64,000 bases of DNA from Bacteroidales bacterium UBA4116 (GCA_002381645.1 DFXE01000011.1:1-64000), one strand, 5' to 3'; counted from the first letter of the stretch, positions 25,006-34,754 are shown. The notes: a model not told the origin generated them from the sequence alone. Numbers and translations: made by a program.

Positions 25006-25997
25006 TATCGTACTTTTAGTTCGTTGATTTGTTTAGCTCGAATAAGGTCTGCGTTCTCAATGGTGAAAGTTTGATTCCGTCCACCGTTCTTTTCAAACAC
25101 TTCAATAATAAGTAGCTTGTCAGCAGGAATGGTTATTTTGTCCAAAGCAAAAACCGTTCTTTCCGTATCATTGGCTCCAACCGTAGTTATAAAATTGTAG
25201 GCACGAAGCGGATAGATAACCGTTTCCTGAATAGCGGTACGTTTGGTCAGCTTCTTGTCCACGACTTTCATGCGCACAAAATCAATATCAAATGGTACGT
25301 TGGTTGAATTTTTGATCTGAGTGTGCAAATACAATAAATTATTATGCGAATAAATTCCTTTCAGCGTGTACTGGATTCCAAAACGTTTCCCTCCGATATG
25401 TTTGATATGCCGCTTATTATCCTTATAAATGGCACGATTTATAAGATATACGACACGAGGAGATTCACTACCGAGTTCCTTCAGGTAGATATCAAGCGAA
25501 TTGTTGGGGCGGTTGGTTGCAATACCATCGTGCATAAAATCCCGCATCTCAATATTGAGTTTCTCCGGCTCATCCGCATATTTTACATTATAGGTATAAT
25601 AACTTCCTTCATCCGTAATTACGGCAAGGTTGGTTTCCGATTCAAATCCCCTGACAGATGCTTTCACACGAAGGATATTTTCCGAGCTTCCCGCTTTGCC
25701 TGCAATAATATTGGATGAACCAAGGTCCACATAACGGATAGACGATGGAAAAATAATATGTGTGGTTTTATCAAAAGTCACTTCCAGCCCGTATGGAGGA
25801 ATCATTCGGTCAAAGGTTATTTTCTTTGTCAGACCTTCGTAATAATCACCGAATGTCGGTTTTAAGACTTGTTGTAGTTCTCCCTGCATATCTTCGGGTG
25901 ACTGGTTAACCGTTACAACCTCTTCATTTACAGTTTGTGCATGAATAGACAGCACACCGCTCGCTATAATAGCGAATATTAAAAAATACTTTTTCAT
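25005..25997 (-). CDS. traN: Conjugation protein TraN (DUF4138, VirB9-like)
   Basis: I start at ATG 25997 (MKKYFLIFAIIASGVLSIHAQ), giving 330 residues with a clear signal peptide, not at the longer in-frame start at 26075, which would overlap traM. The mature protein carries the TraN signature, including ITFDRMIPPYGLEVTFDKTTHIIFP (about residues 55-80) and SSIRYVDLGS. TraN is the proposed VirB9 counterpart in the outer-membrane core. A copy of the ICE leader element lies 5 bases upstream. Confidence 0.85.
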   Translation of the reverse strand: MKKYFLIFAIIASGVLSIHAQTVNEEVVTVNQSPEDMQGELQQVLKPTFGDYYEGLTKKITFDRMIPPYGLEVTFDKTTHIIFPSSIRYVDLGSSNIIAGKAGSSENILRVKASVRGFESETNLAVITDEGSYYTYNVKYADEPEKLNIEMRDFMHDGIATNRPNNSLDIYLKELGSESPRVVYLINRAIYKDNKRHIKHIGGKRFGIQYTLKGIYSHNNLLYLHTQIKNSTNVPFDIDFVRMKVVDKKLTKRTAIQETVIYPLRAYNFITTVGANDTERTVFALDKITIPADKLLIIEVFEKNGGRNQTFTIENADLIRAKQINELKVR

Positions 25998-26002
25998 TTT
26001 AC

Positions 26003-26023
26003 TTTGAATTAATATGTGGATAA
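26003..26023 (-). repeat. ICE leader element with DnaA-box sequence, copy upstream of traN
   Basis: Read on the minus strand: TTATCCACA then TATTAATTCAAA, one substitution from the other copies. It contains a perfect TTATCCACA. The traN ATG follows within 5 bases. Confidence 0.75.
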
Positions 26024-26037
26024 AATATGTTTGAAAG

Positions 26038-27372
26038 TTAGTTCTGCTTAGGCAGCAGAAGTACCCTGTAACCACTTTTCAGATGGACTTTGACCTGACG
26101 GATTTTCTTCTGCATATACTGGCTGACACCCTGTATTGCTCCTTTGGTCAGATCCGACGTTATCTGTGCTCCGGCATTGTCGGTTATCGTAAAGCTTGAG
26201 CCGACCGAACTTCCCATGTTGGCAGCAATCTCCTTGACTGCATCCAATTCCAATGAGTTCGGAATAAAAATTCCCCTTTGTCCGTCCGAATCATAGACAA
26301 GTATTTCCACTGGAATAATGGCTCCACCTATTTCTATGGAGTTGATAGAAATACTGAGCCTCTCACCTTGTAATGCAGCCGTTCCCGTCAAAAGAGAATT
26401 GGCGGGAATCACCGTTGTTCCAGCTATCATCGCTTCTGTGAGCCGTAGCCTCACACTTTGACCGCTTATCAATGTCTGGTCATCGTGGATTACCGCCGAT
26501 ATGGTGTTCTTCTCATTTACTCCGATAGTAGCATCCATTGTATGGAAACCCAGATTACGAGGTTGATTGAAACTTGCTATAAATTCCGAATTGGGAATAT
26601 GCTGAGCCAGAGCCGAAACCGTTTGCTCATGTACCTGTTTAATGACAGAAACCTGTGCCTTATCATTCCTGCCACTATTATTGTAGGAAGAATTACCTTT
26701 GGAACCTCCCGCTTCAAGAGTTATGTCGTCTTCCATTAGTTTGCTTTGCGATGCCTGCTGTCCGTTTGGCATATACTTGGCTGCCAGTTGGTATGATTTC
26801 TCCATAAGAGCCAACTGGTCATCAACGGCATTCTTCTTTGCAGCTTCTTCTTCCAGTTTACGTTCCAATTCCTGAACACGCCACTGAAGTTCAAGCTGTG
26901 CCTGTTCATCTATTTCGGTGGCAGGCTGTTCATAAAAATTACTGAGTGTACTGCTGATATTCCGGTAGGAAGAAGCAGAGTTTCGAATAGCATCATCATT
27001 ACGGCTTGCCTTCTCTTCAGTTATCTCAATCACATTTTCTTTTATCACTTCTTTTTCATCCCCAATAAGGGAAGAAAAATCCTCCAGCGATTTACGCTTA
27101 TCATTCCTGTTACGCATTAATGCTTCCTGTTCGTAGGCTTTCTGCTTGTCGCCGATGATTCCCTGATTGTTCGGGTCAGGAATTTCTGTGTTAAAGCCTT
27201 TTCCCTGTTCCTCTTTTTGCTTATCCGAAGAAGACGGAGCAAAAATCAGGTACAATGCGCCCAGGAAAATAATCCCAATCAAAGCAAAGAAGCCATACTT
27301 TTTGAGTTGCTGCCTCTGCTTTTCTTTCTCCTGCTCTCGGGCAGGATCTATTTTTTCATGTTCTTTCTTCAT
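26038..27372 (-). CDS. traM: Conjugation protein TraM (VirB10-like)
   Basis: The 444-residue protein has a short charged cytoplasmic N-terminus, one membrane helix (YGFFALIGIIFLGALYLIF, about 28-46), a long charged coiled-coil periplasmic stretch (about 140-200), and a C-terminal beta domain with LISGQSVRLRLTEAM, IPANSLLTGTA and the repeat-like SISINSIEIGG typical of Bacteroides TraM. It is the VirB10 counterpart linking inner and outer membrane. It overlaps the 3' end of traL by 17 bases. Confidence 0.88.
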   Translation of the reverse strand: MKKEHEKIDPAREQEKEKQRQQLKKYGFFALIGIIFLGALYLIFAPSSSDKQKEEQGKGFNTEIPDPNNQGIIGDKQKAYEQEALMRNRNDKRKSLEDFSSLIGDEKEVIKENVIEITEEKASRNDDAIRNSASSYRNISSTLSNFYEQPATEIDEQAQLELQWRVQELERKLEEEAAKKNAVDDQLALMEKSYQLAAKYMPNGQQASQSKLMEDDITLEAGGSKGNSSYNNSGRNDKAQVSVIKQVHEQTVSALAQHIPNSEFIASFNQPRNLGFHTMDATIGVNEKNTISAVIHDDQTLISGQSVRLRLTEAMIAGTTVIPANSLLTGTAALQGERLSISINSIEIGGAIIPVEILVYDSDGQRGIFIPNSLELDAVKEIAANMGSSVGSSFTITDNAGAQITSDLTKGAIQGVSQYMQKKIRQVKVHLKSGYRVLLLPKQN

Positions 27373-27718
27373 TGTTTATTCCGAAATTGTTGTTTATACT
27401 ATCCATGTCTTGTAGGTAGATATCAATCGGAGTATCTATCCATTCAATATACTTTGTTGTATCGTTCTCAATATCATGTCCCATAATACCCCAACCTTCG
27501 ATATGCTGTACTTCGGGCATCTCTTGCTTTCCGTCTTTGCGTCCCCAATTATATATGGTGGAGATTGTGAAATAGAGATTCCCAACCGTGAAAATCAGCA
27601 GCATGGACAGGATGACGGTTAAACGTGCATCAGGAGAAAGCCCTCCGCAAATTCGGCGTAAGAAGTCACTGATGCTATAGCCTATCTCTTTCAAAATGTG
27701 CCTGATATATTTCATCAT
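27356..27718 (-). CDS. traL: Conjugation protein TraL (DUF3989 type)
   Basis: A 120-residue protein with a single membrane helix (TVILSMLLIFTVGNLYFTI, about 34-53) preceded by the family signature LRRICGGLSPDARL. Bacteroides TraL is a small inner-membrane component encoded between traK and traM, exactly as here. Confidence 0.82.
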   Translation of the reverse strand: MMKYIRHILKEIGYSISDFLRRICGGLSPDARLTVILSMLLIFTVGNLYFTISTIYNWGRKDGKQEMPEVQHIEGWGIMGHDIENDTTKYIEWIDTPIDIYLQDMDSINNNFGINNEERT

Positions 27719-27729
27719 TTTATAAAATA

Positions 27730-28353
27730 TTATCGGTCAACAGTCATAATGTCCTTATTTTCTTTTATGTCGAAATTCTCCATAAAGAAACCGTGAGGGT
27801 TATCGTCCGACCGTGATGTATTGAGAAGTTGGCATGTCGTAACAAGCGAACGTTCCGTCAGGTTACTTTCCCTGATGATGATCTGTCGGGCATAAGTCGC
27901 TACCTGATATGGATATACATCGTAATTACATCTGATACTGTCCACAATTACATTCTGAATGATATTGCCGGATATTATTCGGTTGTAATACCCCTTCTCC
28001 GCCATATCTTTATAGTAATTGAAGGCGGTCTTATCGCAAAGCACCATTGCCCGTCTGATATTGTTCTCTATCGCATTCTTATCCGGTGATAGCGTAAAGA
28101 ACAACTCATGAAAGCGTTTGACGTGTTCCCTCGCTTCTACCGGACGGTTTTGTGACAGGTCTTGCGAAAGGGCAAGCATCAATGACTTTCCACCGTCCAG
28201 CACATAAATCTTCTCCCTTTGTTTCTCGGCAAAGTCGTAGGCACTCCATACGGAGTACCCTGCGACTATGGCGCACAAACAAAGAAATATGATGCTAAAA
28301 AGCCTTATCTGACGAAAATTGGTTTCGATATTTTTTAATGACTTAAATTCCAT
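27730..28353 (-). CDS. traK: Conjugation protein TraK
   Basis: The 207-residue protein has one N-terminal membrane helix (IRLFSIIFLCLCAIVAGYSVW) and a periplasmic domain with VLDGGKSLMLALSQDLSQNR and REHVKRFHELFFTLSPD, the conserved block of Bacteroides TraK (TrbJ/VirB8-like position). It follows traJ by 49 bases in the tra order. A weakly similar version of the ICE leader core (TATTAATTCAAAA) lies upstream near 28390-28402. Confidence 0.85.
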   Translation of the reverse strand: MEFKSLKNIETNFRQIRLFSIIFLCLCAIVAGYSVWSAYDFAEKQREKIYVLDGGKSLMLALSQDLSQNRPVEAREHVKRFHELFFTLSPDKNAIENNIRRAMVLCDKTAFNYYKDMAEKGYYNRIISGNIIQNVIVDSIRCNYDVYPYQVATYARQIIIRESNLTERSLVTTCQLLNTSRSDDNPHGFFMENFDIKENKDIMTVDR

Positions 28354-28402
28354 TTTCTTTTATTTCTTTTGAATGTTTGATTTTTGAATTAATACTCATG
28401 AT

Positions 28403-29509
28403 TTAAGTAGTTCTACCCGAAGAGCCGGAACTCCCGCCTCCTGTGGAGTGGTTCCGTCCCCGGGGTTGGCTTCCATTTCCACTATTATTGTCAGAGTTTC
28501 CGCTACTTCCGTCGCCGCCATTTCCTTTTAATCTTCCCATGATATTGCCGGCTGCCGCACCTGCGCCTGCACCTGCCACAGAAGCACCTTTAGAAGTGGC
28601 TTGATTAACGTTTTTACCAAAGTTCCCCATTCCTCCTGCCTGGATAATCCATCCGGCAACAGTCGGAATCGTAAAGAATCCCACAATGCCAATTAGCAGG
28701 AAGACTACATACACTCCGTCCGAAGCATCCAGTGAATAAGTTGGGTCGTTTTGCATACGAATAATATCACTTTCCAACATACGTGATTGCAGACGTGCCA
28801 TGATGGAACTGAATAAATCTGATACGGGAAGCCATAAATACACGCTGACATAGCGGGTGAGCCATTGCACAAGTGTCGATTGGAAGCCATCAAACACAGA
28901 TATGGCAAAGGCTATCGGTCCGAGAATCGCCAAAACAATCAGGAAAAACGTTCGTATCACATCCACAATGAGGGCAGCAGCATTGAAGAGCGTTTCTAAA
29001 AATGAACGGAAGAGGCTCTGAAACCATTTTTTCATGTCATAGAACGCACGTTCTATATACATTCCCGCCATTTCCGGTGCATCCATAATGCCGAGTTCTT
29101 CCAGCTTTTTATCAAACTCTGCCTGATCAACCAGATAAGCGGTTTCATTATTCTTCTTTTTCTGTTCGATTTCAAGCCTGTCTTTGGTTTCCGCCAACTG
29201 TTTCATATCCAGTGTCTGTTGCCCGAGTATCCCATGTGCACCTTGTACGACAGGATTCAATACACTGTTTATTGTGCCTAATACTAATGTGGGGAAGAAC
29301 ATAATGCAAATGCCGATAGCGAAAGGACGAAGCAACGGATACACATCAATCTGCTCTGCCCGTGCTATGCTTTGCCACACACGGGAAGCGACGTAAAGCA
29401 ACGCACCGATTCCGGCAATCCCTTTGGCGACCCCGATAAGGTCGCCGCAGAGAGGCATCATGTCATTGTATAGTTCACGAAGTATCTGATGAATACTATC
29501 AAATTCCAT
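28403..29509 (-). CDS. traJ: Conjugation protein TraJ (VirB6/TrbL-like)
   Basis: A 368-residue polytopic membrane protein with about six hydrophobic segments, including GIGALLYVASRVWQS, PFAIGICIMFFPTLVLGTI and FFLIVLAILGPIAFAISVFDGFQ, the typical TraJ pattern. The last 50 residues are a low-complexity Gly/Ser/Asn tail. By analogy it is the inner-membrane channel component (VirB6). It is four bases from traI. Confidence 0.87.
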   Translation of the reverse strand: MEFDSIHQILRELYNDMMPLCGDLIGVAKGIAGIGALLYVASRVWQSIARAEQIDVYPLLRPFAIGICIMFFPTLVLGTINSVLNPVVQGAHGILGQQTLDMKQLAETKDRLEIEQKKKNNETAYLVDQAEFDKKLEELGIMDAPEMAGMYIERAFYDMKKWFQSLFRSFLETLFNAAALIVDVIRTFFLIVLAILGPIAFAISVFDGFQSTLVQWLTRYVSVYLWLPVSDLFSSIMARLQSRMLESDIIRMQNDPTYSLDASDGVYVVFLLIGIVGFFTIPTVAGWIIQAGGMGNFGKNVNQATSKGASVAGAGAGAAAGNIMGRLKGNGGDGSSGNSDNNSGNGSQPRGRNHSTGGGSSGSSGRTT

Positions 29510-29512
29510 AGT

Positions 29513-30148
29513 TTACCAGTATCGTTCGTTTTCGGTTCCGTACAAATCCAATACACGTTGGGTCGAGTTTTTTTCTTTTGCCCGAAGAAGTGATACCGAA
29601 ATGTTTTTATTGGTATAATACTTTACCAGACTGCGGTATTCCGACATTTTACTATAGGCATTGTCTATAACTTCCATACGTTCCCTATCGGATAAGGAAA
29701 GTGTACTGGCATTGACAACACCTTTAAGTTCCTGCAAAACATCGTCCGATTCGTTCAGCAGTTTAGTATATCCGTTAGCTATGGCAGCCAGCTCCTCCAC
29801 CGTAAAATTGTCATCGGTGAGCATTTTTTCAAAGCTGTTCACGTAGATGTCGGTAATATCGCCGACCATCAAAATAGTCTTCTGAACCTTTCTTGCATCT
29901 TTCACCAGATTGTTTACCGCCTTCAGCGCATCGTAATATTCGCGGCCTTGATTATAGACCTTTTGAACCTCCTTAAAATTGTTCAGCATATTACTGGCGG
30001 TACTCGAAGTATGCACAATGTTTTTTGTGGCATTGATAATACCCTGTGCCAGATTTCCCGGGTCGGCGACAACCCACTGGGCTTTCGCCCCGGTTACGGC
30101 AAGCATACAGCTCACGCATAACATGAAAATTTTTATCTTCATATTCAT
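29513..30148 (-). CDS. traI: Conjugation protein TraI (DUF4141, VirB5-like position)
   Basis: The 211-residue protein begins with a signal peptide (MNMKIKIFMLCVSCMLAVTGAKAQ; ATG 30142 is an equally possible start) and continues WVVADPGNLAQGIINATKNI, the mark of DUF4141 proteins. The rest is helical coiled coil. In the Bacteroides tra order this follows traG, as here; traH is not seen. It is probably a periplasmic transfer component. Confidence 0.85.
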   Translation of the reverse strand: MNMKIKIFMLCVSCMLAVTGAKAQWVVADPGNLAQGIINATKNIVHTSSTASNMLNNFKEVQKVYNQGREYYDALKAVNNLVKDARKVQKTILMVGDITDIYVNSFEKMLTDDNFTVEELAAIANGYTKLLNESDDVLQELKGVVNASTLSLSDRERMEVIDNAYSKMSEYRSLVKYYTNKNISVSLLRAKEKNSTQRVLDLYGTENERYW

Positions 30149-30186
30149 TCTGAATTTTAATTAATAAATTACTGATTGATAAATAC

Positions 30187-32676
30187 TTATTTTTCTTTCT
30201 TCATGGAGAGCCGTTTGATGGCGAGTTCCAAATCTCCACCTAATTCTTCAGCAAGTCGGAAGACTTCTACTTTTTCCGTTTCTTCGGTAGTATATGTGAG
30301 ATATTCACTTCGTGAAACCTCTGTCGCATAGACTGCGGATTGTGCACCACCAAGTCCAATCCACACTTCTTTATAGAATCTTGCAGGGTCATTTGCCATG
30401 TTAATGGAAAGTATCTGCCCCCGTTCTTTGTCTGTCAGCCCGAGCATATTCTGGATACCATCGAATTTATTCATATACTTTCGCTGGTCTAACAGGATTT
30501 TACAATCGCTGTTCGTGATAATGGCTTCTTTGACAATCGGGGAATGGATAATATCATCCACTTCCTGTGTAACAACCACTGCCTCACCGAAAAACTTACG
30601 AACCGTTTTGAACAAATATTTCAAATACATGGCCATAGAATCGGTAGCGATTGCTTTCCAGGCTTCTTCCAGAAGTATTACCTTTCTGACCCCTTTCAGG
30701 CGACGCATCTTGTTGATAAACACCTCCATAATGATAATCGTGATGATGGGGAAAAGAACGGGGTTATCCTTCACTTTATCAATTTCGAATACGATAAAGC
30801 GTTTGTTCAGCAAGTCCAGTTCCTGATCTGAGTTCAAGAGATAATCATATTCACCCCCTTTGTAGAACGGTTCAAGGATAAAAAGGAAATTGTCAATATC
30901 AAAATCTTTTTCCCGTACTCTTTTGCTGTCAATACTTTTGCGATATTCATTACCAATGAACTCATAAAACGTATTGAATGAGGGAACAATGTTCTTGTCA
31001 TTTTTTATCAGGGTGATGTACTCGTTTACAGCATTGGACAAAGCCACACTTTCTGCTCCCGAGGGCTTTTCATGTTCCTGCTTCCAGAGTGTAAGAATTA
31101 GCGTTTTGATAGATTCTCTTTTTTCAATATCAAAAATGCCATCCTGCGTATAAAAAGGATTAAATGAAATCGGATTTTCTTCGGTGTATGTATAATAAAC
31201 TCCATCGTCACCCTTTGTCTTATTATGAATCAGGTTACACAAACCTTCGTAAGAATTACCTGTATCTACAAGTAGTACATGGGTATTTTGCTCGTAGTAT
31301 TGCCGGACGAGATGATTGGTGAAGAAGGATTTTCCCGAACCCGAAGGCCCCAAAATAAACTTATTGCGGTTGGTAATGATTCCTTTCTTCATCGGTAAAT
31401 CCGAAATATCCAAATGGATAGGTTTACCGTTTCTGTCAGCCATCTTAATACCGAACGGAGAAAGAGAATCGCGATAGTTGGTTTCCTCAATGAAGAAGCA
31501 CAAGGCTTGTTCTATAAAGGTGTAGAACGATTCCTCACTTGGGAAATCCCCCTGATTGCCTGCGATCCCCGCCCAAAAGAGAGTCGGAACATCTATTGTG
31601 TTATGGCGTGGTTTGCATTCCATCAATGCCAACTGGCTACCCACATCGTTTTTTATACGTTTTAAATCTTCATGATTATCTGCCCATGCCATCACATTCA
31701 CATGGCACCGTACCGAAGTCAATCCGAAGCTGTGGGCTTCGTTCAGGTAATCTTCGATCCACTCGCGATTGATTTGGTTTGAACGGGAGTACCGTCCGAG
31801 TGAGTGCATATTCTTTGCCTGCTTCTCAAACTTTTTCAAATTCTCCGTATGGTCATCAATGAAAATATACTGGTTTACCACATGGTTGCAGGAAAGCAGT
31901 ACTCCAATTGGGGCTGCGAACGATAAACGGCAATCACTCCGATCAGTTGACAAGCGTTCGTAACGACTGTCGGTATATACCTTGCCCGGCAAATCATCTG
32001 TATCGCTCAAGGTATGAAGGCAAAGGAAGTTGTCTCCGATTTTCATTTCTCCCGCTCCAAGCGATATATCTTCCAAAGAAGTATTATCACCCATCAGGGA
32101 AAAATACTTTTCGATAATACCAGCATTTTCATCGGTGCCGACAATCTCATCCGTTGTCATCCGTTCAAGTGTTATGAAGCTCGAATCATTCATGATACGT
32201 TCGAACTGATCGACCGATTCCAGAAACTTCTGTGCCGTCTCCTTATCCTGCATTTTCTTTGGGACAAGAAAACCACGGGTCAGAGCCGTATAATTGCTTT
32301 GCTGCTTTGCTCTGTCCTTCGTCGTTTTTGTCAGGAATAAATAGCAAGTATGATTCAGGAACGGACGTTCATTGAAGTGACGTTCATAGGATTTACTCAG
32401 GAAGCTCATATCTTCTTTATCGCTTTTTGCCTTGTATGATTCTTCAGTAAACCAATCCTGTTTGCAGACAATGGAATAGTCCGGCAGTACCTTGATTGCC
32501 TTTACCCAAGCCGAATGGATGGCCGTATATTCTTCCGATGTCACCGAATAGATTTCAGGCAGTTCCACTTTGAAACCAATCGTTATATCCGCATCTTTGG
32601 AGATAATGCAACCCTCTTCAACAGAAAGTATGGGAAATTTATTCTCCAATGTCGTTATCTTCGATGTATTCCTCAT
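30187..32676 (-). CDS. traG: Conjugation ATPase TraG (VirB4-like)
   Basis: This 829-residue protein is the VirB4-type ATPase of the transfer apparatus. Walker A is LGPSGSGKSFFTNHLVRQYY (residues about 440-459), Walker B is VRKVILLEEAWKA, and downstream are QEVDDIIHSPIVKEAIITNS and a C-terminal helical part typical of the family. The N-terminal domain (about 1-400) matches TraG_N-type sequences. It overlaps traF by four bases. TraG energises assembly and transfer at the inner membrane. Confidence 0.92.
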   Translation of the reverse strand: MRNTSKITTLENKFPILSVEEGCIISKDADITIGFKVELPEIYSVTSEEYTAIHSAWVKAIKVLPDYSIVCKQDWFTEESYKAKSDKEDMSFLSKSYERHFNERPFLNHTCYLFLTKTTKDRAKQQSNYTALTRGFLVPKKMQDKETAQKFLESVDQFERIMNDSSFITLERMTTDEIVGTDENAGIIEKYFSLMGDNTSLEDISLGAGEMKIGDNFLCLHTLSDTDDLPGKVYTDSRYERLSTDRSDCRLSFAAPIGVLLSCNHVVNQYIFIDDHTENLKKFEKQAKNMHSLGRYSRSNQINREWIEDYLNEAHSFGLTSVRCHVNVMAWADNHEDLKRIKNDVGSQLALMECKPRHNTIDVPTLFWAGIAGNQGDFPSEESFYTFIEQALCFFIEETNYRDSLSPFGIKMADRNGKPIHLDISDLPMKKGIITNRNKFILGPSGSGKSFFTNHLVRQYYEQNTHVLLVDTGNSYEGLCNLIHNKTKGDDGVYYTYTEENPISFNPFYTQDGIFDIEKRESIKTLILTLWKQEHEKPSGAESVALSNAVNEYITLIKNDKNIVPSFNTFYEFIGNEYRKSIDSKRVREKDFDIDNFLFILEPFYKGGEYDYLLNSDQELDLLNKRFIVFEIDKVKDNPVLFPIITIIIMEVFINKMRRLKGVRKVILLEEAWKAIATDSMAMYLKYLFKTVRKFFGEAVVVTQEVDDIIHSPIVKEAIITNSDCKILLDQRKYMNKFDGIQNMLGLTDKERGQILSINMANDPARFYKEVWIGLGGAQSAVYATEVSRSEYLTYTTEETEKVEVFRLAEELGGDLELAIKRLSMKKEK

Positions 32677-33008
32677 TCTTTTTCCTCCTTTCTGATTATA
32701 TGTGTGAAAAGACGCTGGATTCGCCGCCGGTTACTGATATATTGCGGATGGTTTTTAGTTGCCTGCACCTTCATAAGTCCGTATTGACCATATTTTCCAT
32801 TCAGATGGAAGGTAACCCAGACAAGGACGGAACCGGAAACACCACCGAAACCTACACATATCATTTGGGGAACACCAATCATATAAATGACTACCGTTAC
32901 CACAAAGACGGCAAGTAGTCCGCCGACGAATATAAAAAGGTATTGAGCAATCAAACCTCGAAATTCTGCCGGACGGCCAATGCCTTTATTGATACTATAT
33001 TCTACCAT
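32673..33008 (-). CDS. traF: Conjugation protein TraF (DUF4133, VirB3-like)
   Basis: I start at ATG 33008 (MVEYSINKGIGRPAEFRGL), giving 111 residues, four bases after the traE stop. The longer start at 33050 would run into traE. Two hydrophobic helices (about 20-65) and SINKGIGRPAEFRGL are typical of DUF4133/TraF. It is a small inner-membrane protein with the VirB3 position just before the VirB4-like traG. Confidence 0.87.
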   Translation of the reverse strand: MVEYSINKGIGRPAEFRGLIAQYLFIFVGGLLAVFVVTVVIYMIGVPQMICVGFGGVSGSVLVWVTFHLNGKYGQYGLMKVQATKNHPQYISNRRRIQRLFTHIIRKEEKE

Positions 33009-33012
33009 ATAA

Positions 33013-33396
33013 TTACAGGAAGAATGAACGAAGAATAGTCGCGGTAACAATCAGGAAAATACAACCGCCGAACCAACTGGCAGCAGTTTTTGATGTATCG
33101 GGATCACCTGACTGGAACTTGGAATACACCTTAACACCTCCCACGAGCCCCAGCACCGCTCCGATGGCGTAAATCAATTTGGTAATCGGGTCGAAATAAC
33201 TGGAAACCATGCTGGTGGCATCATTGATACCTGCCATTCCATTACCTTGTGCAAAAGTGTTAGCTGCCATGAGAACCAGTGCAGCGAGTGCGAAGAACTT
33301 TTTCTGAGTCTTGTTTTTTATTTCTTTAGACATAAAAGTGTTTTTAAGTCTGGGAGAAGAGGAACTTATCTTTTTGCTCCTCTGTCTCCCGGACAT
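33013..33396 (-). CDS. traE: Conjugation protein TraE (DUF4134, VirB2-like)
   Basis: The core is a pilin-like small membrane protein with a signal region (KKFFALAALVLMAANTFAQG) and SYFDPITKLIYAIGAVLGLVGGVKVYSKFQSGDPDT, which marks DUF4134/TraE (about residues 57-91 from the longer start). Two starts compete: ATG 33333 (MSKEIKN, 106 residues) gives a conventional signal peptide, while ATG 33396 (127 residues) stands 8 bases after a copy of the ICE leader element, at the same spacing as in topB and the DUF1896 gene. I keep the longer start with caution. Confidence 0.82.
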   Translation of the reverse strand: MSGRQRSKKISSSSPRLKNTFMSKEIKNKTQKKFFALAALVLMAANTFAQGNGMAGINDATSMVSSYFDPITKLIYAIGAVLGLVGGVKVYSKFQSGDPDTSKTAASWFGGCIFLIVTATILRSFFL

Positions 33397-33404
33397 AGTT
33401 TAAC

Positions 33405-33425
33405 CTTGAATTAATTTGTGGATAA
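33405..33425 (-). repeat. ICE leader element with DnaA-box sequence, copy upstream of traE
   Basis: Read on the minus strand it is TTATCCACA then AATTAATTCAAG, identical over 21 bases to the copies before topB and the DUF1896 gene. The ATG at 33396 follows after 8 bases. Confidence 0.85.
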
Positions 33426-33555
33426 TCATGAAGATTGCCTTTGTGCTTTTTATTGGGGTGAATAGTCCCAACACAAAAACATCTTTCTCTTTTGGGGCAT
33501 ATCATTATGCCTTGTTACATAGTTACTTTCTCATTTTACCTCCTTTCTTTATAGT

Positions 33556-34299
33556 TTATGAAATCTCGTCAATATTGAAATTTTTAAAATCATCGGATTC
33601 ATATAATTTCTGTTTCTTACGGCTTGTCTTAACTTCCCTGTTTCGACCTTCCGACAGTTTTTTATCGTATCTGTCCATCAGTTCTGTTATTCGTTTGGCA
33701 TATTCGGGGCGGGCATCCTGCATTGATTTTACCAACTGGGTATATTTATTTTCGCTTAATACCTTTCCCGCTATATCTTCATCCATCGGGCTACTGCTCT
33801 CCGGATTACTTACCGTTTTAGCTGTTTGTCCCAATTTATTAAAGTCGATTCCGCTGGCTTCTTCGGGGATATTTCCGGCTCCAATATCTTCGCCTTCATC
33901 GTTCAAATCAACATCGGGAACGTCTTTATCTTCTTCCGGAACTTCAATGCCTTCGCCTGTCTCATAATTGACAGATTTATCTTCCGGCTTTTCAGTTTCG
34001 GGAGCAAATGTATCTTCTTTTCTCTTACGATTTTCCGTTTCCAAATTGCTGGAAGCATTAGGCAGAGGTTGGCGTAGGACAAATTTTGATTTTCCTAAAA
34101 CCGAAGGGAATTCCTCCTGTTTTTCGGGTTGTTTTACCTTCTTTTTTACCTCTTTTTCTTTTGTACCGATCTGAATGGAAATGGAGATTCGGCGTCTGAA
34201 GAATTTCTTTAGGATGGGATAGATATAAAAGATGGCGAGCAATAGTATTGCTGTGTAAACAACCAGTATTAATATGAAATTATATGTTTCAATCATCAT
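33556..34299 (-). CDS. traD: Conjugation protein TraD-like
   Basis: A 247-residue protein with one N-terminal membrane helix (ILILVVYTAILLLAIFYIYPIL) followed by a long acidic, low-complexity cytoplasmic tail. KSKFVLRQPLPN and GIDFNKLGQTAKTVSN with IAGKVLSENKYTQLVKSMQ match Bacteroides TraD proteins as I know them. It overlaps the upstream DUF3408 gene by 11 bases. Role in transfer unknown. Confidence 0.68.
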   Translation of the reverse strand: MMIETYNFILILVVYTAILLLAIFYIYPILKKFFRRRISISIQIGTKEKEVKKKVKQPEKQEEFPSVLGKSKFVLRQPLPNASSNLETENRKRKEDTFAPETEKPEDKSVNYETGEGIEVPEEDKDVPDVDLNDEGEDIGAGNIPEEASGIDFNKLGQTAKTVSNPESSSPMDEDIAGKVLSENKYTQLVKSMQDARPEYAKRITELMDRYDKKLSEGRNREVKTSRKKQKLYESDDFKNFNIDEIS

Positions 34300-34750
34300 C
34301 GCTATTATTTACTATGTTTTTAAAAATATCCCCCTCTTCCCTGTAATAGATGGCTCGTAATTCGTCCATGTGCTCCTTTATATGCTGCGTCATAACAGTA
34401 TCAATGAATACGCCGACAGTCATATTTCTGACTCCGAGCTTCTTTACAATTTTTGCAATAAACTCATGTACATCCTGGCTGATATAGACGCTTTGGCGTT
34501 GTTTCAATACTCTGGGCTTTAGAAAGGCATCGATATATTCGCTGTTCTTCTTTTTCTTATAGGTCCGTTTGGGAGCAGGATCTCTTTCTTCCCGTTCTTC
34601 CGTTTCCTCCTCGGGTTCTTCTGATTTAGGAGAAGAAGTATCATTATTTTTTGGTAATGCAGAAGGAGTCGCCCTACCGTCCAGAATACTCAAAAGTTCC
34701 TTTTCGTCTATATCATCGAATTTCTTTATTCCATCACTGCGTTTTGCCAT
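34289..34750 (-). CDS. DUF3408 protein (TraB/TraC position), possible ribbon-helix-helix DNA binder
   Basis: The 153-residue protein has a disordered acidic N-terminal half and a compact C-terminal domain: RQSVYISQDVHEFIAKIVKK, then RNMTVGVFIDTVMTQHIKEH. The strand-helix-helix layout resembles ribbon-helix-helix DNA-binding proteins. It is four bases downstream of a ParA-type gene. ParA-RHH pairs act as partition systems on plasmids, and 8-bp iterons lie on the other side of parA. The numbering TraB versus TraC is not certain. Confidence 0.75.
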   Translation of the reverse strand: MAKRSDGIKKFDDIDEKELLSILDGRATPSALPKNNDTSSPKSEEPEEETEEREERDPAPKRTYKKKKNSEYIDAFLKPRVLKQRQSVYISQDVHEFIAKIVKKLGVRNMTVGVFIDTVMTQHIKEHMDELRAIYYREEGDIFKNIVNNSDDD

Positions 34751-34754
34751 GCGG

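Noticed and set aside
33416..33967. 183-aa forward ORF antisense to traD
   Set aside because: It is the mirror of a clear tra gene; its serine-rich composition follows from the acidic low-complexity opposite strand.
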